A stretch of 64,000 nt of DNA, taken from positions 248,001 through 312,000 of the forward strand of contig CAJNAR010000149.1 of the NCBI GenBank assembly GCA_905220665.1, given 5' to 3'. A model generated the notes under the pieces. It worked only from the letters and a program-made list of their open reading frames with translations. It ran no database searches and was not told the origin of the DNA. Below, in pieces: positions 11,970-22,399 of this stretch. This stretch comes from Albugo candida (taxonomy: Eukaryota > Oomycota > Peronosporomycetes > Albuginales > Albuginaceae). Positions within the stretch are counted from its first letter, which is position 1. Each line of letters starts with the position of its first letter. A program made the translations under genes and the position numbers.

Positions 11970-14099
11970 ATGCGGTCTACAAATCTGAATTCTTTTCGGT
12001 CTGCAAGCGATATCTCTGATCGCTCGTCTTTTGCTTCAGAAGTGAAGGTTAGAAACAACAACAAGCGACAAATATGCCTCGCATACATTCTGCTAATAGC
12101 TGCAGCGATAATCATTTTCATCGGAATTTTATACAGCACAGTATTACCGAATGTAATCAATAAGAAAATCAGTAATGGTGTCACTTATTGCAGCACGAAG
12201 GATCTTAAGGAAAACTACAAAGACCTGCACGGCGATTGTGATGGCTGTGTTCCATACTATGCATCGTATTATCCAATGAACGTCACGAATGCGCGAGCAT
12301 TTCTTCTGCAAGGAGCTACACTGAAGGTGCAGGAGCTAGGGCCTTATGTGTACAGACGATATACCAAGAAAATCAACATCACAATGGCTGGTAATCGTGT
12401 CAAATATAAAACCTACAGCTTCCATCAGTTTCAAGAAAACATGAGTTGTGCTAATTGCAAAGAAGACGATGTGATAATAGGAATGGATGCTGGATACCTT
12501 CGCGTGATTGCAGAAGCTGGTGGTGAGACCAGATTCCTGATGAAGGTGCTTGAAAGCTGTCCATTTAGTGCGTCATTGTCGCAATCGCAGATCCATCAGA
12601 TCATCGTCGACAATGGATCTCAGATGCTTCGCTTTTTGAATGGGTTGAATTCCTTAGTTCCGTCTGCAATGAGCCTCGTTTCTAAGCACATTATGGAGTT
12701 CATGCTGATGGGTCCAAGAGCGATAGCGCACTTGGACTTGGACGCATTACATTTTAATGGAGTGTTAGTCACTAGGAGCGTGCGCGAATGGGCTATCGGG
12801 TATCCAAGCTTCATTGCAGGCATGGTACTTGGATCCTCTCACCTCCACTGCCAAAAGAACAATTTTGATCAAAAATGCGCTGATTGTGCCAGTAGCTTTA
12901 ACCATAGCTCAAAGTGTCAGGCGCTTCGAAGGGATTGCAGAAGGTGCAAAACAGCTGCAGCTATGATACTTTTAAGCGAGCAAACTTGTAAACAAGTTGA
13001 ATCGAGAGCAGCAAAGGTACTAGTAGCAGTCGACGCAAAGTCACTTGCAAGCACAACATGTGGTGTGTGTGCGAGTTATGGACTTTGTGCGGCTCCATTG
13101 CCTGGTGCTGTGGAAAGCTCTGGTATAGACTGGTCAAAACAACCACCCCCTGATCAAATTCTGGATTATCACATTCAACGCACGGGTTGCGATGATAAGG
13201 ATCACATCGGTGAGTATGAGCAATTTGATGGGTATACAAAGTACCCACTATGGGCTGGTGTGAGCTCCTCACGGAGAAATCCAAATTTGAACGAATTATC
13301 GTCTTTTGGCATATACGCAGATTGCGGGTCTCCAACAAAAAATTTGACGTGCGCCAATGTATTTGGTGGAGATGGGACGAGCATGCGTCCAGCGCTTACT
13401 TCGATTACTGGCTTAGCAGACACGCTCACGCATCCTTCCATGGAGCTTTATCTAAGTCAAGTAAAGCAGAACGTGACATTGTTCGACACGAAACAGTCGA
13501 AAGCGATCAAAGGCATCTCACTTGTTCGTATGAAACCCAGCAACGACTTGCTCAATTTCACAAGTAATCGTAAGGGTACGGGAGTGCCCTACGATGGAGT
13601 GCAGAACTTGGGTTTTGTTGCTGGGTTCTTGGCCTTTGTATCATACCCTGTCTTTGCATATGGAGATTCAGGGCTACTCGATAATGTGGAAATCACTCTT
13701 CATGACGGTGTTGTAGCCACACAAGATTCTTTGTACGGGGATGATAATGAATTGCTCCCGCAGTATGCCAACATGTACTCTACGTATCTGGACGTCGAGC
13801 CTACTACCGGTAAGACACTTGACGCGCGGAAACGTTTGATGGTCAGCTATGCTATTTCCAAATCCCCTTCCAATGACTCGGCTTCCATGTTCGATGTCTT
13901 ATGGCCAGATATACCTACCAATGTCATTTATCCAGTTTTCTGGGCAGAGGAACGGCCAATGATGACGAACAGACTTGCGTCCTCGTTCACGCGGATGCGG
14001 AAGTTGGCTGCATCGTTCCTTCCCGTCCTCTTCATTTCCACCATTGCAGGCATTTCCATATTCGTTGTTGGTGTGCTGATCTTGCGCCGCGCACTATAA
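11970..14099 (+). CDS. CD36/LIMP-2 family membrane receptor with Cys-rich insertion
   Basis: A single exon of 709 residues from the first ATG in frame. A membrane segment near residues 36-62 follows a short basic cytosolic tail, and a second lies at the extreme C-terminus (FLPVLFISTIAGISIFVVGV) followed by three or four residues, giving the two-span hairpin of the CD36 family. NVTNARAFLLQGATLKVQELGPYVYRRY corresponds to the family's conserved stretch before the ectodomain barrel. Members bind lipids or act as lysosomal receptors. At 709 residues it is well above the usual 470-520, and about 100 extra residues (roughly 290-395) are packed with cysteines. Several N-glycosylation sequons are visible. 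A role in lipid uptake or endolysosomal membranes is inferred only from the family. Confidence 0.86.
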   Translation: MRSTNLNSFRSASDISDRSSFASEVKVRNNNKRQICLAYILLIAAAIIIFIGILYSTVLPNVINKKISNGVTYCSTKDLKENYKDLHGDCDGCVPYYASYYPMNVTNARAFLLQGATLKVQELGPYVYRRYTKKINITMAGNRVKYKTYSFHQFQENMSCANCKEDDVIIGMDAGYLRVIAEAGGETRFLMKVLESCPFSASLSQSQIHQIIVDNGSQMLRFLNGLNSLVPSAMSLVSKHIMEFMLMGPRAIAHLDLDALHFNGVLVTRSVREWAIGYPSFIAGMVLGSSHLHCQKNNFDQKCADCASSFNHSSKCQALRRDCRRCKTAAAMILLSEQTCKQVESRAAKVLVAVDAKSLASTTCGVCASYGLCAAPLPGAVESSGIDWSKQPPPDQILDYHIQRTGCDDKDHIGEYEQFDGYTKYPLWAGVSSSRRNPNLNELSSFGIYADCGSPTKNLTCANVFGGDGTSMRPALTSITGLADTLTHPSMELYLSQVKQNVTLFDTKQSKAIKGISLVRMKPSNDLLNFTSNRKGTGVPYDGVQNLGFVAGFLAFVSYPVFAYGDSGLLDNVEITLHDGVVATQDSLYGDDNELLPQYANMYSTYLDVEPTTGKTLDARKRLMVSYAISKSPSNDSASMFDVLWPDIPTNVIYPVFWAEERPMMTNRLASSFTRMRKLAASFLPVLFISTIAGISIFVVGVLILRRAL

Positions 14100-14165
14100 T
14101 TTGAAAGCTGATCTGTGAGCCAACAAGTAGAAGATTATACGTATACGACTATATTCAGCACTGGA

Positions 14166-14993
14166 CTATATTATACTACAAACTTGGGCATTTGCTACCT
14201 CCTCTTCTTTGATCCGTTGCTCAAGAAAATCGACTAGGTCCCATGCCGGAAGCCGTGGAGGAACAGTCTCCGGATGCAACTCTGGAAATTCATTCTGTAT
14301 GATTCTGGAGATCTCCTTGTAAATATAAAAATTTCCCGAAGCTGAGAAGTGAAGGCCATCAGAGTAAAGTGATCGACGTTCTGATTTTTCAATTGCGTTG
14401 ATAGACTCGAAAGCATCCATAACAAGGATGTTTTTGTTTGTTTTTCTGAATTCCTCACCGACTTGCTTGCAAGTTTCAGCATATCGACCTGTTTCTTCAT
14501 TAGAGCGATCCAGTTTGCCTGGTACTGGAAGTAAGGAAGCCCGCATGTCGTCAATCACTGCAGGTGGAGTAATTAGAAGAACTCTGGCCTTCTCGTTGAT
14601 TTTAAGCAGCGAATTTATGAGGATGCCCAGATTCTCCCGATACTCTGGTAGAGGCACATGCTGTTCTTTCGCTGGCCCATCAATTAGTGCAGCATCGTTG
14701 GCCCCCAGCCACAATGTAAAGAGTTCTGGTTTTATGGTTGTGAAATCATCCTTAAGTATGGGGATCACATGCTCTTTGTACTGCCTAAACAAACATCAAA
14801 ATCTGTGGATCTTGCTCAAATAAAAAGCAATCAGATGTATATATTACTTTGTTGTGTATCCAGAGAAGCCGCGATTGTATATATCCATACTACGTACATA
14901 GTCATTAGCAAGAAAGCACATGAAGCCTCCTGATGTCGGATTTGCGGCGAATTGCGTCAGGGAATCGCCACATAAGGCGATGCAGGGACGCAT
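14166..14993 (-). CDS. GDSL/SGNH hydrolase, isoamyl-acetate-esterase type
   Basis: Exons 14993-14848 and 14784-14166 join over a 63-nt intron to give 254 residues, close to the usual 240-260. Block I ALCGDSLTQ supplies the nucleophile serine within the first 12 residues, LGANDA is block III (GxND), and SDGLHFS near the C-terminus is block V with the catalytic Asp-xx-His. These are the complete SGNH triad residues. The closest family is the IAH1 group of short-chain ester hydrolases. No signal peptide precedes the GDS block, so the enzyme is probably intracellular. The C-terminus ends in CSII, which has a Cys at position -4 like a CaaX box; whether it is prenylated is unknown. The start lies 99 nt from the start of a plus-strand small gene. 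Confidence 0.9.
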
Positions 14994-15092
14994 TGGATTG
15001 TATCTTATTCAGAATTTGCACGGGATAATAGTGTGGGCCACCTGAAAATCCCTTTGGAGCAAAAGTTGCATCAGGCAGATCAACGCAATGGT

Positions 15093-15386
15093 ATGAAGGA
15101 TTCTACGGATATTGATGTGCCAGACCAATTGGGTTGGACGAAGCATTACGTCTTTCATTCACAAGAGGAAAAGCTACCTGACGTCATGTTGTCATGTGAT
15201 AAAAGTGGTATGACGTCACGTCAAAGTGCTTGCATGATGTACGGGAATGAAGAGGAGTATCGTTCAACGTGCGTGCTGAAAGCAGAGACTGAAGGTAATA
15301 GCACTACTCAAGTCTTGCTTTTTTCGTTAGATGCAACATTGCTGCTTCTTCTATGTACCACGCTGGCATTCCGCGAATACAGATGA
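15093..15386 (+). CDS. Small hypothetical protein with C-terminal membrane segment
   Basis: An open frame of 97 residues from ATG 15093. The first two thirds are polar and the last 25 residues form a hydrophobic helix (around LLFSLDATLLLLLCTTLAF) followed by REYR, the arrangement of a tail-anchored protein. No homologue is recognised. The frame is open a further 20 codons upstream, so an extra 5' exon is possible. It is divergent from the GDSL gene. Because no domain supports it, it could also be a chance frame. Confidence 0.38.
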   Translation: MKDSTDIDVPDQLGWTKHYVFHSQEEKLPDVMLSCDKSGMTSRQSACMMYGNEEEYRSTCVLKAETEGNSTTQVLLFSLDATLLLLLCTTLAFREYR

Positions 15387-15538
15387 ATATGAGGTCACAA
15401 CTCGGTCTGTCGCGTTCCACTTGGACGGCCAGAGCACGCTGTTGGTAGCATACAGGAAGCTCTCATAAAGACATGTATATAAGTATACATGTATGTGGTA
15501 TAATTTCTTCTCTATTAGCTGAAGGAATCAGAATAGAC

Positions 15539-16336
15539 TTATATTTGAAGCTGTACAATTCTGCGACATCGCAGTTTTGAGCTCTTCATGACCGCTTTGA
15601 AACTTTCTTTCAACTGCTCTTGCGATAGAGCGCTTGCATAGCCTCCTTTTACGATGTCTAGAACATGCTGACGTAGTAATTTGTACTCCATCTGTTGATC
15701 TTTAGATGTTTTCAAAATTCTACGAATTAGTTTGAGCCACGGAATTGGTATAGCCTTTTGATCGCTCTTCTTCTTCTTTGCATCTCCGTCATTTATTTCT
15801 CGAATTAGACAGGTTTCCGTCTTGCTCGTTGTGGCGTCATTGCTAGCTCCATTGATCTCTACATTTTTGACTGACGAATGTGTAGCCTTTTCGGCAATCT
15901 TCTTATCAGCTTTAAATTGCTGCTCGTATATCTCGAAGATCTTCTCCACCATCACGATATCTGAAAGCGCGAGACTATTCCGTAAAAAGTTGATAAATTT
16001 TGCCTTTTTCCGTGGAACGTTATCATACGCAGCGATTTTATTCAGTAATTGTGCTTTGGCGGACTTATCCGTCGTGTGCGCCGCTACATGTGATACTACC
16101 TCCATCCATCGCTCTTGAGGACTCTGTTTCTTCTTCGATTTATCTCGATATAAGGCACCTTCATACTTTTGAGCTTCAGAGACGCAACTTGTGTGAGCTG
16201 TATAAGAGTTTCCTTTGAACAACTCGTTGCAGTCAACGCAACTCACAGCCCAGAAAGCACGACACCGTGACGCATGCACCTCAACTTTATTCTTTTTGAG
16301 CGTTTCGTTGCAAACTTCACACACAAAGTAGACCAT
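15539..16336 (-). CDS. LYAR-type zinc finger nucleolar protein
   Basis: A single exon of 265 residues. It opens with MVYFVCEVCNETLKKNKVEVH, followed by Cys/His pairs through SCVDCNELF, HTSC and QKYEG, which is the LYAR-type C2HC zinc finger at the family's usual position at the very N-terminus. For that reason ATG 16336 is preferred to a TTG further upstream in the same frame. A Lys-rich middle leads to a C-terminal block (IPWLKLIRRILKTSKDQQ onward) like the conserved LYAR C-terminus. Homologues act in the nucleolus in ribosome biogenesis and growth control. The 3' end lies about 150 nt past the end of the plus-strand small gene. Confidence 0.85.
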   Translation of the reverse strand: MVYFVCEVCNETLKKNKVEVHASRCRAFWAVSCVDCNELFKGNSYTAHTSCVSEAQKYEGALYRDKSKKKQSPQERWMEVVSHVAAHTTDKSAKAQLLNKIAAYDNVPRKKAKFINFLRNSLALSDIVMVEKIFEIYEQQFKADKKIAEKATHSSVKNVEINGASNDATTSKTETCLIREINDGDAKKKKSDQKAIPIPWLKLIRRILKTSKDQQMEYKLLRQHVLDIVKGGYASALSQEQLKESFKAVMKSSKLRCRRIVQLQI

Positions 16337-16719
16337 CTCAGAACAGTACTTCAAAAGTCTAGAGCCACCCAACCTGATCCTGATTCTGATTCTAATTCGT
16401 AGAGCTTATTTACTCATATGAACAGTGAAATCACAATGACAAACATAATCTTTTGTATCTAACCACGATGATAATTTTCTTCCTATTCTGAACGGCTGTA
16501 TATATTGCATTCGAAATTGACTTTGTACCGTGTAAGTAATGCAGCATTCCACAGCTTCCGTGGAAGACCAGACTGTAGCTAATGTGCTAGATAGAACAGA
16601 CTGAAGAGAATAATTTCAGGAAGAATCTTGTGACTGCACAAACAGTTGCGGAAATACGATAGAAATTGCTACTCTTTTTCTACCAATAAAGCTGCCATTT
16701 CGAAATTAGAAAGAAGAGC

Positions 16720-17158
16720 ATGAGCACCGTTTGTACCATCGAAAGCGTTGACCAATTTAAAAGCCTCGTAAAACGAGACAAAATCACTGCTATCCAAATA
16801 TCTTTGGAAGCGTGTGGGGGATGTAAACAAACAGCTCCCACATTTTCCAAGTTAGCTGGTGAACTAACGAATGCTGTAAGAAATATCTCTACATCCTTTC
16901 TTGCGGTATTTCCCATTCTCTTCTACAGGAATTTTACAAGATGTCCGGCGATGACTTTGAAGACTTTATGGAAGAGATCGATGTGCAGGGATATCCTAAT
17001 TTTCGCGTCTATCGCAACAATGAATTGCTACTAAATTATGTTGGCTCCAAATCCGATAAGGTAGACGATCTTGCTCGCTAGAATTGCAACTCAAATATGA
17101 ATCTCTCATATCCCGGCAGGTTGAAGCGCAAATTAAGGAAGCCGTCTCCAAGGCGTAA
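16720..17158 (+). CDS. Thioredoxin-like protein with CGGC active site
   Basis: Three exons, 16720-16875, 16929-17060 and 17120-17158, give 108 residues; introns of 53 and 59 nt keep frame. The fold cues are an N-terminal strand, EACGGCKQTAP with the two active-site cysteines near residues 33 and 36, and a cis-proline strand (GYPNFRVY) two thirds along. Length matches a single-domain thioredoxin. The usual CGPC is replaced by CGGC, and the Trp before it is Ala (EACGGC rather than WCGPC), so the redox potential or partner range may differ. There is no targeting sequence, so a cytosolic location is likely. Its 3' end faces the acetyl-CoA synthetase stop 160 nt away. Confidence 0.85.
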
Positions 17159-17319
17159 TGCATGCATTTTCAATAAAGTAGCCGAAAGAAAAAATCACTT
17201 CTTTTCGATTGTGTAAAAGACGTACACTCTGTCACTTCAACTTGACTTTATTTGTTCATTTACAGCTGTAAAGCGAGTGGACTCTCCGCAAAAAAGCGCC
17301 TTGCGTGACTCACTGACAT

Positions 17320-19550
17320 CTATTTTTTCTGCACAGCATCTCTGAAGCATTGTATTAGTTCTGGTACGATTTCGGCGTTCACCATTGTTGACGTGTCTCC
17401 CAGTTGCCCTTCTTCTCCTGCCGCAATTTTACGCAGCAAACGACGAATTATTTTACCGCTTCGAGTTTTTGGAAGAGCGGACGGGTAAACGATCAAATCA
17501 GGCGTTGCGAATGGTCCGATTGCGATGCGAACCTCAAGTCATGCGAAATTGTGAGGCGGAATGTGAATTTGGCAAAACGCGCGATATACCTGCTGCATAA
17601 GCTCTGTTGTCACTTCTATGGAAGGCTTGGATGCACCAACAAGTACCACATAGCAACAAATTCCTTCTCCCTTGATCGCATGAGGAACCCTAGCGACGCC
17701 AGTTAGACCACACGTCCAAACAAGCAGCAACACAAAGACATACCCAACGACTGCAGCTTCGGCAACGATATTGTGGGTGGCAAGTGCGCCTTCTACCTCA
17801 GCTGTACCAATTCGATGACCAGAGGTTGAAAGGACGTCTGTATCGAGAGTTAGTATTCAGCGGAAGGAAAGCGCTCAAACATACCGTCAATACGACCCGT
17901 AATGGAATAGTACCCATCCTTATCGCGCTTGGCTCCATCTCCAGTGAAATAAAAGCCATTGTGAGACGTCATGTACACCGATTGATATCGCCAATGATCT
18001 CCGTATACTGTTCTAGCAAGCCCAGGCCAAGGTTTCTTGATGAACAGCTGCCCTTCCACATCATTTTCCTCTAGTATATTTCCATTTGAATCGATTAAAA
18101 CAAACTCGATGCCGAAAAAAGGCTTCCCACAAGAGCCAGGCTTCATCAGAGTCACACCAGGAAGGCCAACTCCTACATGACCACCGGTTTCCGTTTGCCA
18201 ATAAGTGTCAGTAATATAGCAGCTACCCTTCCCAACCACGTCAAAATACCATTTCCATGCCTCTGGATTGATCGGTTCTCCAACACTTCCGAGAACTTTA
18301 AGACTTGACAAGTCGTAATCTTTGATGTTGTCACTCCCGCAAGCCATCAGGGAACGGATCGCAGTGGGAGCTGTGTAAAACTTTGTAACTCTGTGCCGTT
18401 GAATCAGATCCCAGTACCGACAATGATCGGGGAACATTGGAGTACTTTCAAAGAGCACCGTTGTAGTTCCATTGCATAAGGTTCCATATATGTTGTAAGT
18501 ATGTCCAGTGATCCAACCACAATCAGCCATGCACCCAAAAACGTCATTTTCTTGGAGATCAAATGTATATTTCGCGGTCAACATTGAATAAAGCAGATAA
18601 CCTGCAGTAGAGTGAGCTACACCCTTTGGCGAGCCCGTTGATCCCGACGTGTAGAGTATGAAAAGAAGGTCCTCACTATCCATCCACTCGGCGGGACAAT
18701 ACGGACGAAATCGCGAAAGGTTGATTGTCATATCGACATCTTTTGGCGGTACTATTGGAATGTTTGGGTCATTAGTTCGTCTAAATACAAAGACATTCTC
18801 GACAAAGTCGAGGCCACTGATTGCACGATCCACGACCTGTTTCAATGGAAGTATTCTTCCTCCTCTTTTACCTTCATCACTTGTGAAAATCCACTGACAG
18901 ACGCAACGAAAAACCTATGTCAAGCACATTCTCTCATAGTAATGCGAGATCCTTACCTTACAACGCGCGTCCTGAATCCGATCCCGTAAGGAATCAGATG
19001 AAAATCCGGCAAAAACGACGCTGATGACAAGTACCATTAGCATTCAACCATCCATCGAGGTACATTCGAACCTGTGGACCGCTCCTATCCGCGTGCAAGC
19101 GAGCATCACAGAAGCTATCTCAGGTATCATAGGCATGTAAATGGCAACAGTGTCTCCTTTCCGCACACCAAAATGCTTCATCAAGTTGGCCACACGACAA
19201 GTCTCTCGTAAAAGCTCACGAAATGAGATCGATCGTCCTGTTCCAATATCATCTGCTTCCCAAATGATTGCGGTTTTCTCATCCTTCCCCTTGAGAACAT
19301 GACGGTCGATGCAATTATAACTAACGTTTAGCTTTCCATTGAGAAACCAGGCCACATCTCCAGAAGCAAGGGATCCTGAAGAGACATGATCAAATGGATG
19401 GAACCATGAAAGGTGTTTTCTTGCGCAAGATCCCCAAAACTCGTCAGGATTCTCAATGGAATCCTTATAAAGTTGATCGTAATGTTCGGGGCCGTTTATA
19501 TGTGCTTGTGGTGCAGCACGTTTAATTACGGGGAACACTTCAGTAGCCAT
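17320..19550 (-). CDS. Acetyl-CoA synthetase (AMP-forming)
   Basis: Six exons read 19550-19072, 19020-18957, 18893-17885, 17837-17744, 17689-17590 and 17532-17320, with introns of 47-63 nt. They give 652 residues, the usual length of the family. The phosphate-binding loop [11 protein letters not shown], the motif [11 protein letters not shown], the hinge region ITGRIDD and the C-terminal [14 protein letters not shown] with the conserved catalytic lysine are all present. The enzyme activates acetate to acetyl-CoA via acetyl-AMP. No presequence is evident, so it is probably cytosolic or nuclear. Intron 1 has a GTTCGA donor, weaker than the others, but that join alone gives the conserved [17 protein letters not shown] 19550 is the first in the open frame. 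Confidence 0.95.
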
Positions 19551-20172
19551 TATCTGCTGATTGAGTAGTAAAAATTGATTAAATTCTGTCGAATCGTTTG
19601 ACTGCGATCGACTATAATAGTGAGAAAAAGGCGGCTTTGTGTCTGAACACAATATCGCAATTATTGCTGCAGATATATTAGGACAAAGTGCTTTTGATTG
19701 CGCTTCCTACGAGTTGAATGGACTCGACGGAGTCACTGATTGTGAAAGCTAAGACAAGTAACAGTAAAATGCACTGAGGAAGAATCATATAATCAATCGT
19801 GAGGCAGCGTTTTGACTTTGACGCCGTCGTCATTGCTGCAACTTTAACCTCGATGTGGATGAAATACTTTCGGCTCAAGGACAGAACATTTGTGTGCATA
19901 AAGTCAAGAAGCTCAATTTGTGCTCTGCATCTCTGTTTGGAGGGGCATGCGCAGTAATGCTCAGGTATCATCAATGAATAGTCTCAAAACTGATTCCAAA
20001 ATGCGGTGTCAGGCACGCAGACCGGCAACGTCATATAAGCGCATGTGCATCTCATGAATCAGACTTGGCAAATGCTGAATTGTTAGCGAATTGAGCGCAT
20101 GGAGATATCTGCACATTGCAGTGTGAAAATCGATTTGCTCTAATGTGTTTGCTAGTTAAACCTCCACAATAT
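19551..20172. other. Intergenic, no supported gene
   Basis: Lies upstream of the acetyl-CoA synthetase start and downstream of the uL24m stop. A minus-strand frame at 19678-19974 includes a hydrophobic helix resembling a signal peptide but ends 15 residues later, with no sign of a following exon. It is not called a gene. Confidence 0.4.
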
Positions 20173-20853
20173 CTAGACTTTTACGACTTCCCAATCTTCA
20201 ACAGTGCGCTCTAAGGCGTCTTGAGGCGGTGTGTCGAATGGACCGGTTTCTAGTACAAAGCGACAATAATGCTACACCTAACTATGGTAGAAATGAAAAC
20301 TATAGCCACATACCCGCTCCTCTTGGTACTTTGCGCTCTTTGAGCTTTTCTGGTTTGGATATTATCGTTCCTGTTTTCTTAGAGACTCGAAGTTTATCAC
20401 CATCCTCCGTGAATCGAATAGCAATTCTCGTAGGTTTTCTATTGTCCGTATTTTCAATCAGAGATATTCAATTGTTTGCTTGGAACAGTACCCGATGGAA
20501 GGATCCACCAAATTCACATTACTATAATGCAGCGGACCAGGCGCAAGATACGATCTTCCAGGAGCCATTGGTGTTTTCTTGACATAACGATGATGCTATC
20601 TCGAGCAAAAACATGACTGTGAGTCAACAAGCAGCCACAAATGCTCGAATATCGATACCATATTTATATTTTCTACAATCACTTTGTTCTGATCTCGTAT
20701 AACTCCAACAATCTCACCTTGCTTTCCTTTGTGAGGTCCATTGATAACCTCTACAAAGTCACCACGAACAATGTGCCAATTCTTGATCAGCTCGATCGTT
20801 TTCTTCTGTGGACGAGGTCCACGACGAAAAAAAGCAGGAACTTTGGTCGCCAT
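20173..20853 (-). CDS. Mitochondrial large-subunit ribosomal protein uL24m
   Basis: Four exons read 20853-20659, 20595-20492, 20438-20314 and 20249-20173 (introns 63, 53 and 64 nt), giving 166 residues. The KOW motif lies at residues 30-57 (HIVRGDFVEVINGPHKGKQG). LHYSNVNLVDPS follows as in bacterial-type and mitochondrial L24. Then come the basic KLRVSKKTG and a C-terminal extension ending EDWEVVKV, which is common in mitochondrial forms. The protein initiates assembly of the large subunit. The first residues (MATKVPAFFRRGPRPQKK) are basic and suit a short mitochondrial presequence. Confidence 0.92.
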
Positions 20854-21318
20854 CGTGATCCGAAAGCAGTATACTGATAAAGTACCGGTATGTGATGGGT
20901 GTCATCGAATGGTAAACGCAGCTCGAGCGCATCAAAGACGATAATGCCGCACTATTATAGCTGCGCCCAGGTACATTGACAATGCAAAATAGCTCAAAAT
21001 GAATTCAAAGCATGTTCAGGCATGCATGGAGATCTATTTCTCTGCAAGTGAAGGCTGTATAGATCGATAAAATACAATAAGACACATTTCGATTGTATGA
21101 AATCGATTCCGCTCCATTTGAATAGCAGTGTTGCAATCAAATTCGCTTCCATACCGAAGCGCTCACCGCTCAACAGGTACTTATGCATCAAAAGTAGCTT
21201 AGCGAGAGAAATGAGCTACTGATTCTCCGCAAAAGCCAGCACACTACGCGACATCAGTCTGCCTGTCTGTCTATATTTACAGCTAAGGCGTTTTACTCTA
21301 CAATGGAGTCAGTATGCA
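20854..21318. promoter_or_regulatory. Intergenic region between divergent uL24m and IQ-protein genes
   Basis: About 465 nt containing the 5' regions of both flanking genes. No open frame with recognisable content and no specific element identified. Confidence 0.35.
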
Positions 21319-22345
21319 ATGGAAAAGAAAAACAGCCAAGTAGAGCCAATTCACACGCATTTAACATCTACAACAAGCACACAATCTCTTCTGCCCACAA
21401 AAGCGGCAGACGGCAGCAATTCGCATCAAAGCCATTCACAACCATCTCAATGCCAAGAAGCCTCCTGTCATGATCATCCATCGAATTTCGTGAGTTCCCC
21501 TGAAGGGAAGAAAGGAGAGATCAAGTCAAACGCTGCCATAAGAAATCTCAAAGGATTGACTGACCAAATTGCAACCATGCGGAAATATATGAATGTTTGT
21601 ATCGTCAGCCATGAGATTCCAGCGACTAAATTCTGATGCAGGTGTGGATCGTGCGTGAGCAAGGTCGACGAGAAGCGTCAGCAAAACGCATTCAGCGCTG
21701 GTATCTCCATGTACTCCATAAGGAACAGATTGTCAGAGCATGCCACACGAGCTTTAAAAGTCGAATGGATCGGATGTACGGCAGCTTGGATCGTCGTGTG
21801 TTGTATAATATTGCAGCGATACTCATTCAGACGCGGTGGCGAGCGTTTTGGAAAGAATTTGAACGATATCGATTGCCATATTTGATGTATAAAGGAATCC
21901 GATCCAAAATCAACGAATTCCGCTTCACACAGTTCGCAAAACACCTCGGCCAAAGCTGCGAGAGAATACGAGTGGTGGAGCGAGCTGTAGTGATACACGA
22001 ATTTGCCTTGGGCACTTTTTGGGAAGAATTGCGCCAATACAGAATTTTTTTCCGGCATCGTCTTATCCGCGCAGTTACAAAGCTTCAGGTTTGATGAATG
22101 AAGGCGACCGCGTTTCATGAAGTCTTACAACGCAATTGTAGCGATCGTGGCGTAGAAAGAAGGACGGAAAGAGGTGTCGGGTCGGGCCTACATATTGCGT
22201 TTACCGGCAATTGAGACTTCGAATTGACCAACAAGATGCTGAAATTACAGCGTTGAAAGTTCAAATTGCCGGAATCGTTCAACAATTGAAGGACACAGCG
22301 TTACCGAACGATACTACGGATCAACTATTTGTCGTTCCTGGATGA
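21319..22345 (+). CDS. IQ-motif protein, unknown function
   Basis: Three exons, 21319-21594, 21642-22088 and 22142-22345, give 308 residues with introns of 47 and 53 nt. The first 60 residues are low-complexity, rich in Ser, Thr, Gln and His. The middle is helical and basic with IQ-like segments (ASAKRIQRWYLHVLHKEQ and IAAILIQTRWRAFWKEF), which in other proteins bind calmodulin or myosin-type light chains. The C-terminus contains another basic segment and a short coiled coil. A similar IQ-rich gene lies at 46.4 kb. Its 3' end is 54 nt from the stop of the coiled-coil gene on the other strand. The function is unknown; cytoskeletal or ciliary roles are common for such proteins. Confidence 0.78.
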
Positions 22346-22399
22346 CCGTGTTGTTGTCGTCGCAATCTCCGGCGCAATAAGTTGGATTCTAATCAAGTA

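Noticed and set aside
19678..19974. Minus-strand frame with a signal-peptide-like helix
   Set aside because: Stops 15 residues after the hydrophobic segment and no in-frame exon follows before the acetyl-CoA synthetase gene.
20229..20582. 117-codon plus-strand frame
   Set aside because: Lies antisense to spliced exons of the uL24m gene, which has clear domain support.
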